A DNA stretch of 64,000 nt, taken from Adiantum capillus-veneris. Taxonomy: Eukaryota > Streptophyta > Polypodiopsida > Polypodiales > Pteridaceae. Positions within the stretch are counted from its first letter, which is position 1; each line of letters starts with the position of its first letter. Location: the NCBI GenBank assembly GCA_014529385.2, contig CM043971.1:53109209-53173208 (forward strand), written 5' to 3'. Made by a program: the position numbers and the translations under genes. The notes beneath the pieces are model-generated. The model was not told the DNA's origin. It did not search any database and was given only the letters and a program-made list of their open reading frames with translations. Shown one piece after another: positions 59,011-64,000 of the stretch.

Positions 59011-59760
59011 TAAATTGATCCTTTTATTAATCACACGTGAATTATACAATTTATTAATTGATTATGCCAAAAAAATGAAAGTACATAGTCAACAACAGTT
59101 TTACATTGTATGCACATATCCAAAAAGATAATATAACTCATTGTAGGTATTTGGAATAAATTTTGGATACTTTACACCTACAAATGATAAAAATTGTGCC
59201 CTAAACAATATTTTGTCGCATCGGATCATCTCAAAGTGTGAGCATAATACTCTAAACATGATGGTCATTGATTACCAACGATCAATTTTAGATTGTAGCT
59301 ACATTATCATAATCATTGCATATCTTCCTGGAAGTGTGAGCAACTACTCTAACACAACAAGGTAATAACATCGTTGTAATTGAAGTACTTCTAGCCATAC
59401 AAGATAAACATCAAGTATGACCAAAGAACTTAATTGGAAATATACCCAAAAGTGTGAGCATCTGCTCTAACACAACAAGGTGATAACTTATTGTAGTTGA
59501 AGCACTTCTAATCATACAAGATAAGCACCAAGTACGGTCAAAGAGCCTCAATTCGAAACTTTGTCAAAATTCTGCCATGTGTGAGTATATCACTCTAACA
59601 CAAGGACTTATAGAAATTCTAAATTCCTAAACCTTAATCTAAGTGAAACAACTGATATCTCCAGTGCGAGTAAACACTTTTACTCTAGCACAAAAGTAAA
59701 TAATCACTATTTATGATATATAACTAGAACCTTAGATAAAATATTTATGATATGAGTCAA
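59011..59760. other. 5' region of the outer hAT gene with a 118-bp tandem repeat
   Basis: No coding. GTGTGAGCATCTGCTCTAACA-type units recur several times. A full ~118-bp unit repeats at 59331-59449 and 59450-59567. Confidence 0.6.
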
Positions 59761-60784
59761 TTCTGGACAAGTACATCTATCAGTCAATAGTGGACATCTT
59801 TGACTCTGAAGCAAATTTAACCTTGAATTTGAAAGACCTACAAAACTTGGTGACCACTATAAAAGATGGTATGGAGGACAAAAGCTCCACATATACCAAT
59901 GCTTTAGCAAACCAATTGCTCATAGAGCATTTGAATACAAATGTAGAAGAAGATGAGAATGAAGATAAGGAAGAAAAAGAATGAGATGTAGATGGGGGAC
60001 CATCAAATAAAAAGGATGATGATGATGATGATGAACCCTTGCAAGCTCTTAGATCTACTCAAGGGGGCACTCAAACCTATCAAAAACATAGCAAAAGTCA
60101 AGGTCCATTGGACCAAATATCTAACAAACCATAAGATTAGACTAGGGAAGGATAGAACCACGTACCTCCAAGGCAACAACCTGGCACCTCACAGCGGTAG
60201 TAGAAGATGTTTGCTAGTAAAGACAAAGGAAAAGTGTGCTAGCAGAGCTAGACTCATACCACAACTCTAATTCTCTAACCAATGTCTGAGTTTGAGCAAG
60301 ATCCTATCCCAAGAAAAGGCACTTCATATGCGAACCTTTCTACATGATGATGATGTATATTTAGATTTGGAGAGATACCAAATATTGTACATAGGGGCTA
60401 AAAGAATGATCAAGCAGTGGAAGATCATTTATTACGATGGATAAAAAATCTGCAGTTTGTTAGCACATCCCAATGCTATTTAGGTGTTGAATAGAATACA
60501 AAAGTTTTTTCTGACACAAGACGATTTTCTGGTGAATCCTCAAACCAAGCACAGCTCACCACAATGAATATTCAGAGCTTGGGAATTCATTTGGAAGTGC
60601 TACTTGAAAAGATGCAAGTATACAAATGTATGCATGATATCATAACTCATATCAAGGCATTATTAATGAGAATGCAAATAGCCAATTTATTGACTATTGA
60701 AGAACAATGCATCCAGCAATCGAGACCCGAGAACTCAGATGACCCTTCAAGAGCAAGATAATGCTCTAGAAAGTCTTTTTCCCC
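59761..60784 (+). other. Unassigned segment with degraded acidic reading frames
   Basis: A frame at 59790-59984 gives LTLNLKDLQNLVTTIKDG and ends in an acidic DENEDKEEKE. A second frame has a short Asp run and a Gln/Ser-rich stretch. Many stops follow. No domain is recognised. It may be an old gag-like or capsid-like remnant, but this cannot be supported further. Confidence 0.3.
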
Positions 60785-62484
60785 TAAACCCTACACATAG
60801 TATGGTTTGAAACCACCGAAACCATATTAGATGGCCACAAGACTTTGTACGCATGGGGTTGAGAACTACTCTTCTATCCTTGCAAACTTCATAGCCATCC
60901 GATATGGTGTGGGTGATTAGGACCCATAATATGTGCTAAAATGGGCCGTATGGGACATACGGTCCATTTTAGCACATAGTATGGTTAGGGACCACCCAAA
61001 ACATATCGGATGGCCACAAGACTTTTCAAGAATGGGGGTGATCCCCATTACTGCACCCTAGCAATTTTATACAACCATCCGATATGGTATGGGTGGTCAA
61101 GGCCCATATTATGCGCTAAAATGGGATGTATGAGCCATATGGTCCATTTTAGCACATAGTATCGGTCGGCATTGCCCAAACTATATCGGATGGGCACAAG
61201 AGTTTTCATGAGTGGGGGGAGTATAATTTTTTCACCCTTGTAAATTTTTCCAAGCTATCCGATATGGTATGGGCAGTCAAGGCCCATACTATGTGCTAAA
61301 ATGAGACATATGGCTCATACAACAAATTTTAGCAGGGTTGAGACCTCTCAAGCCATATTGTATGGCCATAACACTTTGCATGCATGGGGTTAAGTACTAT
61401 TTCCTCACTCGTGAAAATTCTCACAGCTATTCGATATGGTTTGGATGGTCAAAGCCCATACTATGCGCTAGAATGGATCATAGAGCCATACGACCCATTC
61501 TTGCGCATAGTATGGTTCGAGACCACCCAAACCAGATTCGATTATCACAATAATTTGCATGAGTGAGTGTGAGCACTATTCTACCATCCCTACAATGTTT
61601 CACAACCATACAATATGGTATGGGTGATCAAAGCCCATAATATGTGCTAAAATGGGCCATATGAGACATACGGTCCATTTTAGCACATAGTATGGTTAGG
61701 GACCGCCCAAAAAATATTGGATGGCCACAAGACTTTTCATGGATGGGGGTGAGAATCATAAGTTCACCCTTTCAATGCTACACAACCATCTGATATGGTA
61801 GGGGAGGTCAATGCCCATATTATGCGCTAAAATGGGACGTATGAGCCATACGACCCATTTTAGCGCATAGTATGGGTCGGAATTGACCAAACTATATTGG
61901 ATGGCCACAAGAATTTTCATAAGTGGGAGAGAGTATAGTTTTTCCACCTCCACAAATTTTCCTAGCCATCCAATATTGTATCGGCAATCAAGGCCCATAC
62001 TATGTCCTAAAATGAGACATATGACTCATACAACAAATTTTAGCACATAATATGGGACCTCTCAAACCATGTTGGATGGCCATAAGACTTTGCATGGGTG
62101 GGTTTTAGTACTATTTTCTCACTCATGCAAAGTCTCATAGCTATTCAATATGGTTTGGGTGGTCAAAGACCATACTATATGCAAAAATGGAGTGTATGAG
62201 CCATACGACCCATTCTAGCGCATAGTATGGTTTGAGACCACTGAAACCAAATTGGATGGCCACAAGACTTTGTACCGGTGGGGATGAACACTATTTTTCT
62301 ATGCCTATAAATTTTTATAGCCATCCGATATGGTATGGACAATTAGGATCCATAATATGTTCTAAAATGGACCGTATGAGACATATGGTCCATTTTAGCA
62401 CATAGTAAGGTTAGGGACCGCCGCCCAAAACATATAGGATGGTCACAAGACTTTGTAGAGAGATGGAGATGATCACCATTAATT
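60785..62484. repeat. ~178-bp satellite with a four-monomer higher-order repeat (~712 bp)
   Basis: Monomers marked by GATATGGTATGGG..GGCCCATA begin near 60900, 61080, 61260, 61431, 61611, 61792, 61970, 62147 and 62325. Monomers four apart are the most alike: 1/5/9 share GTTAGGGACC, 2/6 share GGTCGG(C/A)ATTG, 3/7 share GACATATGnCTCATACAACA, and 4/8 share GCCATACGACCCATTC. A partial type-4 monomer opens the array at 60785. It ends in a truncated monomer where the copia LTR begins. Confidence 0.9.
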
Positions 62485-62700
62485 TGTTGGAATTAGGGTT
62501 GTAGAGAAATGCACACACCTTGGAGAAGACGAAGGAAGCTCAAGGCACACAATAGTTTAGTATGCAATGGAAAGATAGATAGCCCTAGAGTGATGGGCGT
62601 ATATACAATGCTCGGGGGAAAAAACCTCTTAAAAAGGGAAAAAATGCCCCGGTAGTCCTACTGTGTTCACACACATCACTACCACATGTATATGGTGACA
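62485..62700 (-). repeat. 3' LTR of a copia element running off the window
   Basis: On the minus strand it starts TGTCACCATATACATG after the purine tract CAGGGGAGATT and ends CCTAATTCCAACA. 216 bp. It abuts the satellite. Confidence 0.75.
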
Positions 62701-64000
62701 AATCTCCCCTGGAGTGATGCAGTGAACGAGAGCTGGCACATGAGTAAAGGGAAATGCCATGCCCTGAGGACATGATCAGCCACAAAGGGGAGTACGCCCA
62801 AAGCTTTGCGGAAAGCTTCAAGCTTCTCACGAGACAATGCCGTTGTGAAAAGACCTGCAAGGTTGTCCTGTGTTGGCACATAAGCCAAGCTGATCTCTCC
62901 TGTTGAGAGCCTCTCCCTGACATAGTGGTAATGCGCCTCAACGTGCTTTGTGCGAGCATGAAAAACTGGGTTCCTCGCAACTGCCAATGCACTCTGATTG
63001 TCAGTGTAGATAGTGTTGGTAGTGTCTTGTCCAACAACCAAATCAGCCATAAGGCGTCTGAGCCATACACACTCAACCGTAGCTGTGAATACTGCCCTGT
63101 ACTCAGCCTCACAACTCGAAGTGGCCACACTAGGTTTCTTCTTGCTCAACCATGATATACATGAACTGCCAAGCATGAAACAAAAACCACTTGTGGACAC
63201 TCACATGTCAAAACAACCAGCCCAATCTGAGTCCGAGAAAGCATGTAAGTCTGGCGGCAATGATCCCCCCTTGGGATAAAACAAGCCAAGATGTAAAGTG
63301 CCACTAAAGTAGCGTAAAATCCTCTTGACAACCTGCCAATGCTTAGACCCTAGGCTATGCATAAATCTGCTGACCTGTGAGGCTGCAAACTGAATATCTG
63401 GCCTCGTGTTGCATATATAAATGAGGCAGCCAATAGCAGTTTGCTAAAGAGTGACATCAGTAGGATCGCCAGCATCATGTAGACTCAACTTCAAACCTGT
63501 TTCCATGGGAGTGGCAATAGGTTTGCAATCCTCAAGTCCAAACTTACATAGCAATGTCTCTATGTAACTTTTTTGACACAAGGCAATACCACCATCACAC
63601 TGCTTAAAATTGTATACCCAAGTCATGATGCAACAGCCCCAAATCTTTCATCTTGAAAGTAGCATTCATATAAGCCTTAAATTCAGCAATATGTCTCTCA
63701 TTTGGTCCAGTGATCAGCAAATCATCGACATAAAGAACCACAATGAGAAGTACATCATCCTCACGCTTTACATACAATGTGCTTTCTATTGGACTGTTAC
63801 GAAAGCTTCATTTAACCAAATGAGTGTCAGATTTCTCATACCAAGCATGAGGAGATTGCTTCAACCCATACAAAGCCTTCTTACATCTGCACACTTTGTC
63901 CTCTTGTCCTGTTATGACAAAACCGCGAGGCTGCGTTACATAAACTTCCTCAAATATGTCAGCATTCCCGAAAGCAGTAACAATGTCTGATTGATGTACA
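62701..64000 (-). pseudogene. Copia RT and RNase H, continuing past the window end
   Basis: From 64000 leftward: VHQSDIVTAFGNADIFEEVY, GLKQSPHAWYEK, a TGA, and VVLYVDDLLITGPNERH give the RT palm. After a TAA near 63607 comes CQKSYIETLLCKFGLEDCKP, then NTRPDIQFAASQVSRFMHSL and an RNase H with SSCEAEYRAVFTA and TDNQSALAVARNPVFHARTK, ending near 62790. Stops at about 63812, 63607 and 63200 show a dead copy. The sequence differs clearly from the two other copia elements in the window, so it is a different lineage. Gag and integrase lie beyond 64000. Confidence 0.9.

Larger units (their letters stand above)
42336..59760. mobile_element. Outer hAT-like transposon with kinase-like cargo (boundaries partly inferred)
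   Basis: The left end near 42336 (TTGGGTTACATTTACACGGG) resembles the ends of the inner element (GTTGCATTTATACGCCCG). Inside, a kinase-like gene runs rightward (43769-46818) toward a hAT transposase running leftward (59010-57108 plus 47271-47080). That convergent layout is the mirror of the inner element at 47280-57099, which interrupts the transposase. The right end was not found. 59760 is only where related sequence stops being visible. Confidence 0.5.

Noticed and set aside
59790-59984. A small acidic host protein gene
   Set aside because: The frame is short and followed by many stops, and no promoter, domain or homologous copy is visible in the window.
60785-62484. CRISPR-like array
   Set aside because: Units are ~178 bp without short spacers and form a satellite with a higher-order period; the context is eukaryotic.
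62585-63130. Second minus-strand frame overlapping the copia RNase H
   Set aside because: It is the out-of-phase shadow of the RNase H frame at 62679-63200.

Overview
The window reads as nuclear DNA of a land plant with a large, repeat-rich genome. The signs are GT..AG introns, Ty1/copia and Ty3/gypsy retrotransposons with plant-type primer binding sites (TGGTATCAGAGC, complementary to initiator tRNA-Met), BED-finger hAT transposase remnants, and very long GA/CT and GT microsatellites. A seed-free plant such as a fern is plausible, but the sequence does not prove it. I see no convincing single-copy host gene. Almost everything is mobile elements nested inside each other.

Layout. (1) 220-24454, minus strand: a large Ty3/gypsy-type element with leader, gag, zinc knuckles, protease, RT, RNase H, integrase and a long extra C-terminal extension. 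Its RT gene is split by (2) 4205-16057, an 11.85-kb DNA transposon with 30-bp terminal inverted repeats, a likely 2-bp AT target duplication and four spliced genes. These are an unknown gene A (+), an apparently intact 822-residue fusion of a histone-H3-like domain, a Ulp1-type cysteine protease and an FCP1/NIF-like HAD phosphatase (gene B, -), an unknown gene C (+, broken by a 40-bp tandem duplication) and an RNase-H-fold-type transposase candidate (gene D, -, one frameshift). Four ~60-bp GC-rich hairpins lie between the divergent genes B and C. (3) 24457-28330: a truncated copia 3' end with its LTR, a lone LTR+PBS end and spacer. (4) 28580-40485: a non-autonomous, gag-only LTR element with ~2.3-kb LTRs. 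A copia element (30024-35481, TSD CTATG) sits inside its left LTR, and the right LTR preserves the empty site. (5) 40486-42335: degraded sequence with a Ty3 integrase C-terminal scrap.

(6) 42336 to about 59760: a hAT-like transposon carrying a protein-kinase-like gene (+) facing a hAT transposase (-). The last transposase exon is split by a second element of the same type (47280-57099, 8-bp TSD GCCTCAAT) in the opposite orientation. That inner element has hAT exons (+) facing a kinase-like gene (-), and itself holds an integrase-less copia (48259-52837, TSD ATGAT). (7) 60785-62484: a ~178-bp satellite organised as a four-monomer higher-order repeat of ~712 bp, abutted by (8) the 3' end of another copia element (62485 to past the window end, minus strand).

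Most retroelement genes carry stops and frameshifts and look dead. The fusion gene B is the main exception: all five exons keep frame and have consensus splice sites. The strongest candidates for undescribed biology are the histone-H3/Ulp1/FCP1-like fusion in a transposon of unassigned superfamily, and the hAT family with a convergent kinase-like cargo gene.
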